A DNA stretch of 64,000 bases from Pseudomonas graminis (GTDB taxonomy: Bacteria > Pseudomonadota > Gammaproteobacteria > Pseudomonadales > Pseudomonadaceae): the NCBI RefSeq assembly GCF_900111735.1, contig NZ_FOHW01000016.1, positions 1 through 64,000 on the forward strand, written 5' to 3'. The position numbers were made by a program, and so were the translations under genes. The notes beneath the pieces were generated by a model, which was not told the DNA's origin, searched no databases, and saw only the letters and a list, made by a program, of their open reading frames with translations. The number at the start of each line of letters is the position of its first letter. Within the stretch, counting starts at the first letter, position 1. Positions 8,958 through 18,481 of the stretch are shown in pieces.

Positions 8958-9962
8958 TCAGATATAGCGGCCCGTCACGAAATGCTGCACATCATTGAAA
9001 CCGGGCGTGGACGCATGCCCGGGTGTCACGAGGGAGTCGATGAACGCTTCGTCCTCGGCAGTGATGTTCACGCTGAGCGCTTTGGTGTAGCTGTCCCATT
9101 GCTCCTCGGTGCGTGGCCCGACAATGGCAGAGGTCACGGCCTGGTTGTTCAGCACCCAGGCGATGGCAAATTCCACCAGACCTACGCCTTTGGCCTGGGT
9201 GTACGCCTGGAGCTTCTGGGCGATGTGCAAGGACTCGCTGCGCCATTCGGTTTCCAGAATGCGCTTGTCCTGACGGCCGGCGCGGGTGCTGCTGTCCGGC
9301 GTTACATCGGGGGCGTACTTGCCGCTCAAGACGCCGCGCGCCAGCGGGCTGTAGGGCACGACGCCCAAACCGTAGAACTTCGCTGCAGTGATCTGCTCCA
9401 GCTCGGCCTGGCGGTTGACGATGTTGTACAGCGGCTGGCTGATTACCGGTTTGTCGACGCCCAGACGCTGAGCGACATTGACCACCTCGGCGATACGCCA
9501 TCCGCGGAAGTTCGACACGCCCCAGTACCGGATCTTGCCCTCGCGAATCAGATCGCCAATGGCAGACACGGTCACTTCAAGCGGCGTGTTGTGATCTTCC
9601 TTGTGCAGGTAATGGATATCGATGTAATCGGTGTCGAGACGACGCAGGCTGGATTCAATTTCATTGAAGATGTGCTTGCGATTCAGGCCGCTGGCGTTCG
9701 GCGCGGTATTGCCCGAGCTGCTGCCGACTTTGGTGGCGAGGACCCACTCGCTGCGCCGTTTGGCGATGGCCTCGCCAACGATTTCTTCTGATCGGCCGGC
9801 GTTGTAGACGTTGGCCGTGTCAATGAAGTTGACGCCTTCATCCCAGGCCTTGTCGATGATGCGCAGGGATTCTTCGGTGCCCGTCTGCACGCCGAACATC
9901 ATGGAGCCCAGTGTCAGCGTTGAAACCTGAAGGCCGGATTGGCCAAGGGTGCGGTATTTCAT
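8958..9962 (-). CDS. Aldo/keto reductase
   Basis: 334 aa with the aldo/keto reductase barrel signature. It begins MKYRTLGQSGLQVSTLTLG. The catalytic tetrad can be placed at Asp in FIDTANVY, Tyr in the same motif, Lys in LATKVG and His in IHYLHKED. It reduces carbonyls with NADPH; the substrate is not predictable. AAGGAT lies upstream of the ATG. Bacterial relatives of this type are often annotated as general stress or detoxification reductases. It stands alone, 170 bp from the MFS gene. Confidence 0.9.
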   Translation of the reverse strand: MKYRTLGQSGLQVSTLTLGSMMFGVQTGTEESLRIIDKAWDEGVNFIDTANVYNAGRSEEIVGEAIAKRRSEWVLATKVGSSSGNTAPNASGLNRKHIFNEIESSLRRLDTDYIDIHYLHKEDHNTPLEVTVSAIGDLIREGKIRYWGVSNFRGWRIAEVVNVAQRLGVDKPVISQPLYNIVNRQAELEQITAAKFYGLGVVPYSPLARGVLSGKYAPDVTPDSSTRAGRQDKRILETEWRSESLHIAQKLQAYTQAKGVGLVEFAIAWVLNNQAVTSAIVGPRTEEQWDSYTKALSVNITAEDEAFIDSLVTPGHASTPGFNDVQHFVTGRYI

Positions 9963-10134
9963 TGCTCGATATCCTTTTCGTCAGGAAAGTGGAAATCAGG
10001 ACAGTCTGGGACAGGCTTGCAGGGGTGTCGTAAAGACCGGTCAGACCGACAGCTCTAGGCCGGACATACTCACCTGTTTGGGCAGGTTTTGAAAAGTGAC
10101 AAATTGACGGAACCGCGTGTCGCTGAGCGCGGGC

Positions 10135-11319
10135 TCAGAGCGAGATGTCAGCGTGAGTGAGCTTCGCGTGTCGCCCCGCCAGAAAGCACAGTGTGCCGCC
10201 CATGCCGGTCAAACACGCCAAGACATAAAACATGGTCGGCGCGGGGCTGTTGATCAATAAGTAGCCGCAGATCACCGGGCTCAACGCCCCGCCGAAGGCC
10301 GCCAGATTTTGCGCACCCAGGTAACTCCCGCGAAGGTGATCGGGTGCAATGGTGTCGACAAACAGGTATTCGGCGGGGTAGATGATCATCTCGCCCAGCG
10401 TGAAGACGAACATGGCGGCGCACCAGGCCAGGGTCGTTTCAGCAAAACTGAAACCGACAAGGCCGATCGCGAACAATGCAGTGCCGAGGCAAATCCAGTA
10501 AGGCAACTGCTCGCGCTTGAGAAAGCGGCCGATCTGGTACTGCATCAAAATGACCGTTACCGCATTGCACGCCAGTACCGCTGAGAGGATTTTCAGCGCC
10601 TGTTCCGCCGAGTGCGTGACCAGCAGAAACTGCGACAGGTACAACGTATACCGGCCATGCACGATGGTGCTGAGCAAGCTGCCGCCCGTGAACAGAATCA
10701 GCGTGCGGTCGTTTTTCAGCGTGATCAGGGTGTCCAGAAAACTGCGCGGCGGGTGTTCGGTGTCTGCGACTGTGCGCGGAATGCCGAGCATCAGAAAAAG
10801 ACTGCAGAATGCGATGGCGCTGGCGATGAAAAACGGCGCCAGTGGCAAGTGCCCGGCAATAATCACGCCCAGCATCGGGCCTGTGGCGTAGCCAATGTTG
10901 GTGAGTGTATAGCGCAGCGAAAAAACCTTCGCACGCTGACCGATGGGCAGGTTTTCGCTGATGATTGCTTTGGAGCCGATCAGAAACAGCGCCGAGGCCG
11001 TCTCCGTGATCACCAGCGTAAGGGTCGTCAGATAGACGTTGTGGGCGAAGGTCAGCAGCGCGAAGCCGATGGCGCTGGACAGCATGGCCAGGATCAGCAA
11101 TTTGCGCTTTTCCAGCCGGTCGATGACGTAGCCACCGTACAGCCCCAGCAGTGTGGCGATGAAGACCGCGATGCCCATCAGCAGTCCGACGTCTTGCTGG
11201 TTGAGTCCCAATCGTGTGCTCAGGAACAGCGACAGCAACGGGCTGGTCATCGCCCGGCTCATGACGATGGTCAGCGAGCAGATCATCAAGCGGCGGATGA
11301 CGAGGGAGTAGGTGGGCAC
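10135..11319 (-). CDS. MFS transporter
   Basis: 394 aa with about 12 hydrophobic segments and the MFS loop motif after TM2 (GGYVIDRLEKRKLL, about 62-75). It probably exports or imports a small molecule by proton antiport; no substrate can be assigned. It starts with GTG, with AAGGAA 7 nt upstream. A REP palindrome lies between it and the ABC transporter genes, so it is likely a separate transcription unit. Confidence 0.88.
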   Translation of the reverse strand: MPTYSLVIRRLMICSLTIVMSRAMTSPLLSLFLSTRLGLNQQDVGLLMGIAVFIATLLGLYGGYVIDRLEKRKLLILAMLSSAIGFALLTFAHNVYLTTLTLVITETASALFLIGSKAIISENLPIGQRAKVFSLRYTLTNIGYATGPMLGVIIAGHLPLAPFFIASAIAFCSLFLMLGIPRTVADTEHPPRSFLDTLITLKNDRTLILFTGGSLLSTIVHGRYTLYLSQFLLVTHSAEQALKILSAVLACNAVTVILMQYQIGRFLKREQLPYWICLGTALFAIGLVGFSFAETTLAWCAAMFVFTLGEMIIYPAEYLFVDTIAPDHLRGSYLGAQNLAAFGGALSPVICGYLLINSPAPTMFYVLACLTGMGGTLCFLAGRHAKLTHADISL

Positions 11320-11349
11320 TCTTGGTTTCCTTTATGTCAGCGCTTCCTT

Positions 11350-11438
11350 CTGTAGGAGCGCACTTGCCCGCGAATGCGTCATGCCTGATATCGAGTCAGG
11401 GACTGATACATCTCAATCGCGGGCAAGCGCCCCTACAG
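11350..11438. repeat. REP/BIME-type inverted pair
   Basis: Two inverted copies of the Pseudomonas REP core (GTAGGAGCG...TTGCCCGCGA and its complement) with an ordinary spacer. The same core recurs at 59788-59875 and 61356-61444. It sits between two minus-strand units and could limit read-through. Confidence 0.85.
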
Positions 11439-11481
11439 AAATCCGTGCTTGGTGTTCGTCCGTGATTCGTCGCGCAGCCGT

Positions 11482-12303
11482 TTACTTCCCCTGATTCATA
11501 CCGACCTTGGTCACCGCTCCCTGCTCCAGCTCCCACTTCTTGAGGATCTTGCCATAGGTGCCGTCGTCGACCATGGCCTGCATCGCTTCGGCAATGGCCG
11601 CCGCCAGTTCAGGGTTGGACTTGCTGACGCCCAGGCCGGTGAACTGTTTCGAGATCGCCAGACCGAGCGGCTTGTACGTGTCTTTCTCCTGAGACATCAA
11701 GTACGGAATGGTTTCACTGCCTTGCATCGCGGCGTCGAGCCGGCCCTGACGCAGCTGAGCGCGAGCGTCAGCCGAGCCTTCGGAACCGCTGACGATGATC
11801 GCCGGCTTGCCTTTCGCCTCGCAGTTTTCCTTGCTCCAGCCAGCAATTTCCGCAGGCCAGGTGGTTCGACGACTGGTGCCAACTTTCTTGCCGCACAGAT
11901 CGGCTGGCTCATTCAGGTCAGCGTTTTTGGTCAGCGTGTACAGCTGCGGCCCGCTGGCGAAGTAGTCGATGAACGTCACCGACTTCTGCCGCTCGGCCGT
12001 GTCGGTCATGCCCGACAGAATGATATCGAAGCGTTTGGTCACCAGGCCGCTGACCATTTGCTCGAAAGCGGTCTCCTGCCATTTGATCTTGACGCCAAGT
12101 CGCTCGGCCAGGGCGTTGCCGAGGTCCACATCCAGGCCGGTCAGCGTGTTGGTGCTGGTGTCTTTGAAATCCATCGGCGGATAGTTCGGCACGATGGCGG
12201 CGGTAATTTCGCCCTTTTCCTTGAGGCTGGCAGGCAGCGCGGCGAACACCGACGCGGACGCCATCAGGCCGGCGAGCAAACTGGGGATGAAGATCTTTTT
12301 CAT
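11482..12303 (-). CDS. Polar amino-acid ABC transporter, periplasmic binding protein
   Basis: 273 aa. A signal peptide is visible (MKKIFIPSLLAGLMASASVF, cut near residue 21), followed by a family 3 solute-binding fold (EITAAIVPNYPPMDFKD, LTGLDVDLGNALAERLG, KRFDIILSGMTDTAERQKSV). It binds a polar amino acid or similar cation or opine-like ligand in the periplasm and delivers it to the permease. It is the last gene of a three-gene unit (permease, ATPase, binding protein) on the minus strand. Ligand not determined. Confidence 0.9.
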   Translation of the reverse strand: MKKIFIPSLLAGLMASASVFAALPASLKEKGEITAAIVPNYPPMDFKDTSTNTLTGLDVDLGNALAERLGVKIKWQETAFEQMVSGLVTKRFDIILSGMTDTAERQKSVTFIDYFASGPQLYTLTKNADLNEPADLCGKKVGTSRRTTWPAEIAGWSKENCEAKGKPAIIVSGSEGSADARAQLRQGRLDAAMQGSETIPYLMSQEKDTYKPLGLAISKQFTGLGVSKSNPELAAAIAEAMQAMVDDGTYGKILKKWELEQGAVTKVGMNQGK

Positions 12304-12325
12304 GGTCGTTCTCGTTTGTTCTGGT

Positions 12326-13090
12326 TTAAGTGCGAACGGCAGAAATGAAGCTTTGGGTTCTTGGGTTTTGTGGGCTTATTAGAATGTCTTCCGGGGTGCC
12401 GGCCTCCACAATCTGGCCGCCGTCCATGAACACCATCCGGTTGGAAACTTCGCGGGCAAAGCCCAGTTCGTGCGTCACGACGATCATGGTCATACCGCTG
12501 TGCGCCAGGTCACGCATGACCGACAACACCTCGCCCACCAACTCCGGATCGAGGGCGGAAGTGGGTTCGTCAAACAGCATCAGCTTGGGCCGCATCGCCA
12601 ATGCGCGAGCGATCGCGACACGCTGTTGCTGGCCGCCGGAGAGCTCGACGGGATAGGAATGGCGCTTGTCCGCCAGTCCGACGCGGGCCAGCAACTCGGT
12701 GGCTTCTTCGGTCGCCTCTCTGGGCGAGCGCTTGAGCACCTGGATCGGGCCTTCAATCACGTTCTGCAAGGCGGTCATGTGCGGGAAGAGATTGAAGCGC
12801 TGAAACACCATGCCGGTGCTCAAACGCTGACGGGCGATCTGAGCGTCCGTCAGTTCGTGCAGCTTGTTGCCGACGATGCGGTAGCCCACCAGTTCGCCGT
12901 CGACCCACAAACCGCCCTTGTCGATTTTTTCGAGCTGATTGACGCACCGCAGCAGTGTGCTCTTGCCCGAGCCCGAGGGCCCGATGATGCACAGGACTTC
13001 GCCTTGTTCGACTTCAATGCTGACGTCTTTGAGGGCGTGGAACTGGTCGTAGTATTTGTTCAGGCCGACGGCTTTGACGATGTTTCTCAT
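12326..13090 (-). CDS. Polar amino-acid ABC transporter, ATPase
   Basis: 254 aa ABC ATPase: Walker [10 protein letters not shown] (about 38-46), signature LSGGQQQR (about 148-155), Walker [13 protein letters not shown] (about 169-180) and switch His in VVTHELGF. It follows the GlnQ/HisP pattern and belongs with the adjoining permease and binding-protein genes. The gap to the permease is about 20 bp, consistent with one mRNA. Confidence 0.93.
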   Translation of the reverse strand: MRNIVKAVGLNKYYDQFHALKDVSIEVEQGEVLCIIGPSGSGKSTLLRCVNQLEKIDKGGLWVDGELVGYRIVGNKLHELTDAQIARQRLSTGMVFQRFNLFPHMTALQNVIEGPIQVLKRSPREATEEATELLARVGLADKRHSYPVELSGGQQQRVAIARALAMRPKLMLFDEPTSALDPELVGEVLSVMRDLAHSGMTMIVVTHELGFAREVSNRMVFMDGGQIVEAGTPEDILISPQNPRTQSFISAVRT

Positions 13091-13111
13091 GCTGATTCTC
13101 CTGGGCCTGAC

Positions 13112-13990
13112 TTACGAACGCTTGCCGGCGCCGCGGGCGAAACGCAGCTCCAGCCGGCTTTGGCCGAACGACAGGACCGTTACCACCGCCAGGTACCAGA
13201 TCCCCGCGACGATCAGCAGCTCCATGACCCGGGCGTTGGCGTAGTAGATGTTCTGCGCGTTGTGCAGCAGTTCGGAATACTGGATGACGCTGGCAAGGCT
13301 GGTCATCTTCACCATGCTGATGAATTCGTTGCCGACCGGCGGGATGATCACGCGCATGGCCTGGGGCAGAATCACTCGACGCAGCGCCTGCAGGCGCGGC
13401 ATGCCGATGGACTTGGCGGCTTCGTACTGACCGGTGTCCACGGACAACAAGCCTGCGCGCACGACCTCAGCGGTGTACGCGCCCTGATTGATGCTCAGGC
13501 CCAGCAGCGCGGCAACAAAGGGCGTCATCAGGCTGACCGTGTCGATCTCGAACACGCCGGGAATGCCGATAACCGGGAAGATAAGCGCCAGGTTAAACCA
13601 CAGCAGCAACTGCAAGATCAGCGGCGTACCGCGAAACAGCCAGGTGTAGGTGATCGCGACGTAACGCAAAATGGGGTTCGCCGACATGCGCATGATGGCC
13701 GTGATCACGCCAATCACCACGCCGAGGAGCATCGCCAGAATCGACATGATGATCGTATTGAGCAGCCCCCACAGAATGGCTTCGGAGGTCAGGAACTGGC
13801 CGATATAACCCCACTCGATCTGCCCGTTGGCAAACGCGCGGGCCAGGCCGGCGAGGGCAACGATGATGAGGGTCGCGAAGAAAATGCGCCCGTAATAGCG
13901 GCGTGGGACGTGTTCGTACTGAGTGATGTCGAACGCGTTTTCGGTCTTCCTGCGCTCGGCTTGCAGCTGCTCCGCCTGATTCTGATTCAT
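13112..13990 (-). CDS. Polar amino-acid ABC transporter, permease (HisM/GlnP type)
   Basis: 292 aa from the preferred start at 13990, where GGAG sits a few nt upstream; a longer frame to 14038 has no such site. It has a hydrophilic N-terminal tail, then about five membrane segments and the cytoplasmic EAA loop (QYEAAKSIGMPRLQALRRVILPQA). It is a single permease type, so probably a homodimer. First gene of the importer unit, divergent from the LysR gene at 14295. Confidence 0.9.
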   Translation of the reverse strand: MNQNQAEQLQAERRKTENAFDITQYEHVPRRYYGRIFFATLIIVALAGLARAFANGQIEWGYIGQFLTSEAILWGLLNTIIMSILAMLLGVVIGVITAIMRMSANPILRYVAITYTWLFRGTPLILQLLLWFNLALIFPVIGIPGVFEIDTVSLMTPFVAALLGLSINQGAYTAEVVRAGLLSVDTGQYEAAKSIGMPRLQALRRVILPQAMRVIIPPVGNEFISMVKMTSLASVIQYSELLHNAQNIYYANARVMELLIVAGIWYLAVVTVLSFGQSRLELRFARGAGKRS

Positions 13991-14294
13991 GTGTCTCTCC
14001 GAAGCTGTGTGCAGACCGCGCCTGCCTGATCTGGGCAACCGTACCCAGCCTTCCTGCCACGACGTAGGCCCACCGTTGCAATATGGAAACGTCCTGGACG
14101 AGTGGCAGTTACGAATTGAAAGTCCTGATCAAAGTGTCAGGTTAATTAACGTTGGATCCGCTTCCGAGCCATGAAGCGGAGTACTGCGTACGCGGTTGCC
14201 AATCAGGTTTTTCTGTGTTCATTATTATCAACCGGGCACGTTTTTGTTGTGAGTCAGAGCCTGTTGAATCCAATGGGCGAGGTCAATAAGCATT
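13991..14294. promoter_or_regulatory. Divergent control region, ABC importer / LysR
   Basis: This 304-bp region separates the minus-strand importer unit from the plus-strand LysR gene. The divergent layout is the classic one for LysR control. It has an AT-rich patch around 14120-14160 and 14215-14245. I could not define a certain T-N11-A box. Confidence 0.5.
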
Positions 14295-15260
14295 ATGGAA
14301 ACTCCACTTTCCAATTCTGGAAACGTGCCGCCTAAACCGGGAATACGTCCGCCTCTTACTCTCAGCGGAATGGACTTCAAGCTGTTGCGGGTGTTTCAGG
14401 CCGTGGTGGAGGCGGGTGGCTTCAGCGCTGCCCAGAACGAGCTGAATGTGGGCCTCGCCGCCATCAGCAAGCAGATTTCGGACCTTGAAATCCGTATCGG
14501 GATGCGCCTCTGTACACGTGGCCGGGAAGGATTTCATCTGACCGAAGAAGGCAAGCTGGTCTATCAGGCGGCTATCGAATTGTTCGCGTCGGTGGATAGT
14601 TTTCGCGACCGGATTAGTTCTGCGCAGAATGAGTTGATTGGTGATTTGAGTATCGGCGTAATTGATAACACCCTGACCGATAAAAGTTCGCCGCTCATTG
14701 CAGCACTCAGACTAATGCGCGATGAAGCGCCCAAAGTCAGACTGCGCCTGCAAGCGTCTCAACTGGATGAAGTCGAGCGTGCCATGGTCGAAGGACGGGT
14801 GAGTCTTGGCATCGTGCCGGTGTATCAGCGGCGCGAAGAGTTTGATTATTTCGAGTTGTACGAAGAGACCTCCCACGCATATTGCGCAGTGGGGCATCCG
14901 CTGTTCGAGGCGGACGACAGTGCCCTGAGCATCGACAGCCTGCGCGCATTCGACATCGTGAATCACCGCTATGCGATCCATCGCGACAAGGCGAGCTTCG
15001 TCAATTCCGACAGCCAGTGCGCCTCCGCCTCCCAGGTCGAAGCGGTCGCCATGATGATCCTGACCGGCCGCTTCATCGGCTTTCTCCCCGAGCACTACAC
15101 GCGCAATCTGATCCGCGACGGCCAACTCCGCGCGCTGCGCCCCGACCTGATCTTTCTGCGCACACCCGTCAACCTCATCCTGAGACACAACGCCCCCCGG
15201 AGCCCGCTGGTCAAGGCGTTCGCTCGGGCGTTGGGGGTGGATTTGAGGGTTGGCGTGTAG
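14295..15260 (+). CDS. LysR-family transcriptional regulator
   Basis: 321 aa. After about 28 extra N-terminal residues comes the LysR winged helix (MDFKLLRVFQAVVEAGGFSA, helix-turn-helix about 45-65) and a periplasmic-binding-like effector domain (about 115-310). A start at Met29 would give the usual family length and is possible. It is transcribed away from the amino-acid ABC importer, so it is likely to control it. Confidence 0.88.
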   Translation: METPLSNSGNVPPKPGIRPPLTLSGMDFKLLRVFQAVVEAGGFSAAQNELNVGLAAISKQISDLEIRIGMRLCTRGREGFHLTEEGKLVYQAAIELFASVDSFRDRISSAQNELIGDLSIGVIDNTLTDKSSPLIAALRLMRDEAPKVRLRLQASQLDEVERAMVEGRVSLGIVPVYQRREEFDYFELYEETSHAYCAVGHPLFEADDSALSIDSLRAFDIVNHRYAIHRDKASFVNSDSQCASASQVEAVAMMILTGRFIGFLPEHYTRNLIRDGQLRALRPDLIFLRTPVNLILRHNAPRSPLVKAFARALGVDLRVGV

Positions 15261-15268
15261 CGTGAATA

Positions 15269-15571
15269 TCACGCGATTGCCGCGAACGTGAGCCCGGTGG
15301 CATGTACCACTTGGCGCATGGTTTTCAACGTGGGATTTCCTTTGGGGGATAGCGCTCGACGAAGGCTCTCATGAGGTATTCCGGCTTTCTCTGCTATGAA
15401 TGCTATGCCGCCTCGAGCTTCAACAACATGTCTCAACGCCGCAAGAAAGCCAGCATCGCCGCCTTCTTCGTCCAATTCTTCAAATGCAATTCGCAAATAC
15501 TCCGCTGCGAATGCGGGGTCGTCCCGAATCATCGCAATGACTGTTTCGTCGTGATCACGTGAGCTCGTCAT
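15269..15571 (-). CDS. Antitoxin, HigA-like addiction-module antidote
   Basis: 100 aa with a C-terminal helix-turn-helix (GGIAFIAEKAGIPHESLRRA, about 55-75; ending PTLKTMRQVVHATGLTFAA), the pattern of the 'probable addiction module antidote' family. It neutralises the toxin encoded just upstream and probably represses the pair. The start at 15571 gives an ATGA overlap with the toxin stop. Toxin-first order is typical of HigBA-type modules. Confidence 0.85.
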   Translation of the reverse strand: MTSSRDHDETVIAMIRDDPAFAAEYLRIAFEELDEEGGDAGFLAALRHVVEARGGIAFIAEKAGIPHESLRRALSPKGNPTLKTMRQVVHATGLTFAAIA

Positions 15572-15891
15572 GGCCTTCTCCGCTGATAGTCGTGCCAGCA
15601 ATCAATGGCTTTAACAATGTCAGATCGCTGGTGGTGCTTATCGCCTCCCAGAAGCAGCAAGATTAGCTGCTTACCTGCCTGGGCGTAGTAAACCCTATAA
15701 CCCGGTCCGTGATCGACCCGCAATTCCCACACGCCACTTCCAATAGGCTTGCAGTCGCCCAATGCGCCTGCAGCGACCCGGTTGATGCGCGTGGTGATTC
15801 TGGCTTTCGCGGATCGATCTTTGAGCTCATCAAGCCATTGCTGATAAAGATCGTCGCCGTTTGCGCTGAGGTAATGTCTGACCTGATTCAT
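15568..15891 (-). CDS. Toxin, HigB/RelE-superfamily (Gp49-like) addiction-module killer protein
   Basis: 107 aa from the start MNQVRHYLS (15891). The C-terminal pattern YRVYYAQ...LLLLGGDKHHQRSDIVKAI is characteristic of the Gp49/HigB-like killer family, thought to be mRNA interferases acting at the ribosome. It overlaps the antitoxin gene by 4 bp. An upstream Met at 15924 exists but lengthens the protein beyond the usual size. Confidence 0.87.
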   Translation of the reverse strand: MNQVRHYLSANGDDLYQQWLDELKDRSAKARITTRINRVAAGALGDCKPIGSGVWELRVDHGPGYRVYYAQAGKQLILLLLGGDKHHQRSDIVKAIDCWHDYQRRRP

Positions 15892-16034
15892 GGGGCGAAC
15901 GATAGCGTTGATGCAATTGATCAATATGCCCGTCTGAACGGATGTGCCCGGTAGGAATTTTCAGCGCGAACGCATGGCCTCGATTTTTCCCCCACAAGAA
16001 TCTAGGCCAAGCGCGCCTACGCATGCGCAGATAA

Positions 16035-16727
16035 TCAGTTGCCAAACCCCGGCAAACCCCAATCTTCCAGCGGAAACTCGGTCAGCGAACCCAATACCAG
16101 ATCGGCGTGGGCGTACTGCTCGACCGGCATGTGCGAGTCCGGCACGGCCACTGCGTACATACCAGCGGTCTTGGCCGCAGTGACACCGAATGGCGAGTCT
16201 TCAAACACCAGGCAGTCCTTCGGGTCCACGCCCAGGTGGCGCGCTGCAGCGAGGAAGATGTCCGGCGCAGGCTTGGCCGCCGTGACCTCGGCGTGATCCG
16301 CCGTCACCACGTCTTTAAACAGCTCAAACCAGGCGCGGTGATTGCTCGTTTTCACGTGGAAGTAGTGAAGGGAAGAACTGGTGCCCACCGCGATGGGGAT
16401 GTTGTGCTCGGCAAGGTGACGCACCAGTGCCTCGGCGCCACGCATCGGTACGGCGTGAGGGAAGCGCTCGTCCAGCATCGGCTGGCGAACGCTCAAGAAC
16501 TCCTCGGGAGACATCGGCAGCTCAAGCGCGCTGATCACATACTCGGCGAAATCCTGGGAGCCGCGGCCAATGGAATGCTGCTTCACCGCCCAATCGAACG
16601 TCTTGCCGTGCCACTTGGCGATGATGTCGGTCACTTCGGTGTAGATGCCTTCGGTGTCCAGCAGCAGGCCGTCCATGTCGAAAATTACCGCCTTGACCGG
16701 ACCCTTGGGCTTTTGCACTTCGTTCAT
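16035..16727 (-). CDS. HAD-family hydrolase (phosphatase or phosphomutase, subfamily IA)
   Basis: 230 aa. HAD motif I is FDMDGLLLDTE (about 16-26; nucleophile Asp17), motif II Ser in VGTSSS, motif III Lys in AAKPAPD and motif IV FEDSPFG. The N-terminal cap placement is that of beta-phosphoglucomutase or GS1-type phosphatases. The likely role is clearing a sugar- or nucleotide-type phosphate in the cytoplasm; substrate not predictable. It is divergent from the DUF945 gene at 16943. Confidence 0.9.
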   Translation of the reverse strand: MNEVQKPKGPVKAVIFDMDGLLLDTEGIYTEVTDIIAKWHGKTFDWAVKQHSIGRGSQDFAEYVISALELPMSPEEFLSVRQPMLDERFPHAVPMRGAEALVRHLAEHNIPIAVGTSSSLHYFHVKTSNHRAWFELFKDVVTADHAEVTAAKPAPDIFLAAARHLGVDPKDCLVFEDSPFGVTAAKTAGMYAVAVPDSHMPVEQYAHADLVLGSLTEFPLEDWGLPGFGN

Positions 16728-16942
16728 CTCATCGATCCCATTAGCAAATTGGCGTCCAGCCTAACGCCTCGGCGAACGTCGTGGCTAGGCGCAACGGCTG
16801 CAAAACGTTCTCGCCAAGTGCTAATCTCGCCGGGCTCTCGGCAGCGCAAGGTGCTGCACGGCCGCTCTGTGTGGCGCCGAAACCCTCCGGGGTCAAGGAA
16901 GGCAAGACCTCTCTTCAAGAACGGACATCTTCGAGTCGACAC

Positions 16943-18430
16943 ATGAAAAAATCAGTCAACATCGCCGTAGGCGTCATTGTAGTTGCCGGCGTCCTCATCA
17001 CCGCTGGCGCCTGGTACACCGGAAAACGGCTGGAGGGCGCGCTCAACGACGCCATCCAGCAAGGCAATCAGCAGCTTCAAGCCGCGTTCGTCGGGCATGA
17101 AGGCAAGGCGAGTGTTGAGCTCCTTTCCCTGGACCGCCACTTCTTCACCAGCACTGCCCACTACAAGCTGAATATCCAGGACCCCCAATTCAATGAGGGC
17201 AAGCCGGTCGAGCTGCTGTTTGTCGACAACATCGAGCACGGCCCATTGCCGTGGAGCCGCGTCAAATCGCTGCAACTGCTGCCGGTAATGGCCGCCAGCA
17301 ACGTGCAGATCGAGAAGAACGCCTTCTCCGAAAAATGGTTTGCCATGACCAACGGCCAGCCGCCCCTGACCGGGCACTTCAGCATGGGCTACGACCGTGC
17401 CGCATTGGGCCGTGTGGAGTTGCTGCCGTTCGAGTTCACCGATCAGACCGGCGCGTTCAAGTTTTCCGGTTTCACCGTGAATGCCTCTGGCTCGGGTGAT
17501 GGCCAGAAGCTTGAGGCCAACGGTGTGCTGGGCAGCGTCGACGTCACCGCCACCTCCGAAGAAGGCCCGGTGCATCTGACGCTTAAGGATTTCACCTTCA
17601 ACACCGGTGGCACCAAGGGCAAATCGGGTTTCTACCTGGGCCACACCGACGCGAAAATCGCCTCGGCCACGTTCCAGGCAGCAGGCCAGCCGGCCATTCA
17701 GTTCAAGGACTTCGTCAACACCAGCCTGTTGCAGGAGGTGGAGGGCAACCTGAATGCGCAGGTGACCTACGACGTCGGCAACATCAGTTTCAATGGCAGC
17801 GACATCGGCGCCATGCAGATGCTCTGGAAGTTCGGCAATTTCGACATCGCTTCAACCCAGGCGCTGATGAAGATCTATCAGGAGAAAGTGCAGCCTCAAG
17901 CCCAGGCCGCCGCGGCGATGGGTGAAACCTATACGCCGCATTTGAGCCCGGCTGATCAGGCACTGGTCCAGGCCGAAGTCAGCAAGCTGCTGAGCGCCAA
18001 GCCGCACATCGAACTGGAAAAGCTTTCGCTCAAGACCGCCAGCGGCGAAAGCCAGTTTAGCCTGTCGATGGACTTGGCCAATCCTTCGGCACTCGATCAG
18101 CCGGGCGCGGAATTGCTCAAGCAGTTGCTGACCCAGCTGGACGCCAAGCTGGTGCTCTCCAAGCCGATGATCAAGGATCTGGCCGCACTGCGCGCCAAGT
18201 CTGCCGGTCTGACCGACCCCGCCGCCATCGCGCAACAGGCGCAGGCAGCAGCAGAGTCGGTGGGCGGCATGGCAGTCATGTTGCAAATGGGCAAGGTCGA
18301 GGGCGACAACATCCTGTCCAGCCTGCATTACGCCAATGACGTGGTGGACTTCAACGGCGTGAAGATGCCGGCGCAACAGTTTGCCGCATCGATGATGGGC
18401 AAGTTTGTGATGCTCAGCGGCGGTCAATAA
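16943..18430 (+). CDS. YdgA-like DUF945 protein
   Basis: 495 aa from MKKSVNIAVGVIVVAGVLIT, a single N-terminal membrane anchor or uncleaved signal, followed by the long DUF945 (YdgA/YihF) domain. A longer frame exists upstream but carries no membrane signal at its start and no ribosome site. The protein should sit in the periplasm, anchored to the inner membrane. Its function is not established. It is monocistronic, ending in a strong hairpin shared with the convergent mscS gene. Confidence 0.88.
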   Translation: MKKSVNIAVGVIVVAGVLITAGAWYTGKRLEGALNDAIQQGNQQLQAAFVGHEGKASVELLSLDRHFFTSTAHYKLNIQDPQFNEGKPVELLFVDNIEHGPLPWSRVKSLQLLPVMAASNVQIEKNAFSEKWFAMTNGQPPLTGHFSMGYDRAALGRVELLPFEFTDQTGAFKFSGFTVNASGSGDGQKLEANGVLGSVDVTATSEEGPVHLTLKDFTFNTGGTKGKSGFYLGHTDAKIASATFQAAGQPAIQFKDFVNTSLLQEVEGNLNAQVTYDVGNISFNGSDIGAMQMLWKFGNFDIASTQALMKIYQEKVQPQAQAAAAMGETYTPHLSPADQALVQAEVSKLLSAKPHIELEKLSLKTASGESQFSLSMDLANPSALDQPGAELLKQLLTQLDAKLVLSKPMIKDLAALRAKSAGLTDPAAIAQQAQAAAESVGGMAVMLQMGKVEGDNILSSLHYANDVVDFNGVKMPAQQFAASMMGKFVMLSGGQ

Positions 18431-18434
18431 GTCT

Positions 18435-18463
18435 TGCCCGGCCACCGCTGAGGTGGCCGGGCA
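18435..18463. terminator. Bidirectional terminator hairpin
   Basis: A perfect 12-bp stem (TGCCCGGCCACC at 18435-18446, its complement at 18452-18463) with a 5-nt loop lies between the convergent DUF945 and MscS-like genes. The T-run is short, so termination efficiency is uncertain. Confidence 0.7.
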
Positions 18464-18481
18464 GCTTGCTTTGACCTGTCT

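Noticed and set aside
11350..11438. Inverted repeats as a CRISPR array
   Set aside because: Only one inverted pair with a single spacer; the same core recurs at isolated places. It is a REP element. No CRISPR array was seen in the window.
12470..14029. Long plus-strand open frame (519 codons) opposite the ABC importer
   Set aside because: It is antisense to three clear transporter genes, with His/Gln/Asp-rich sequence typical of an antisense frame in GC-rich DNA.
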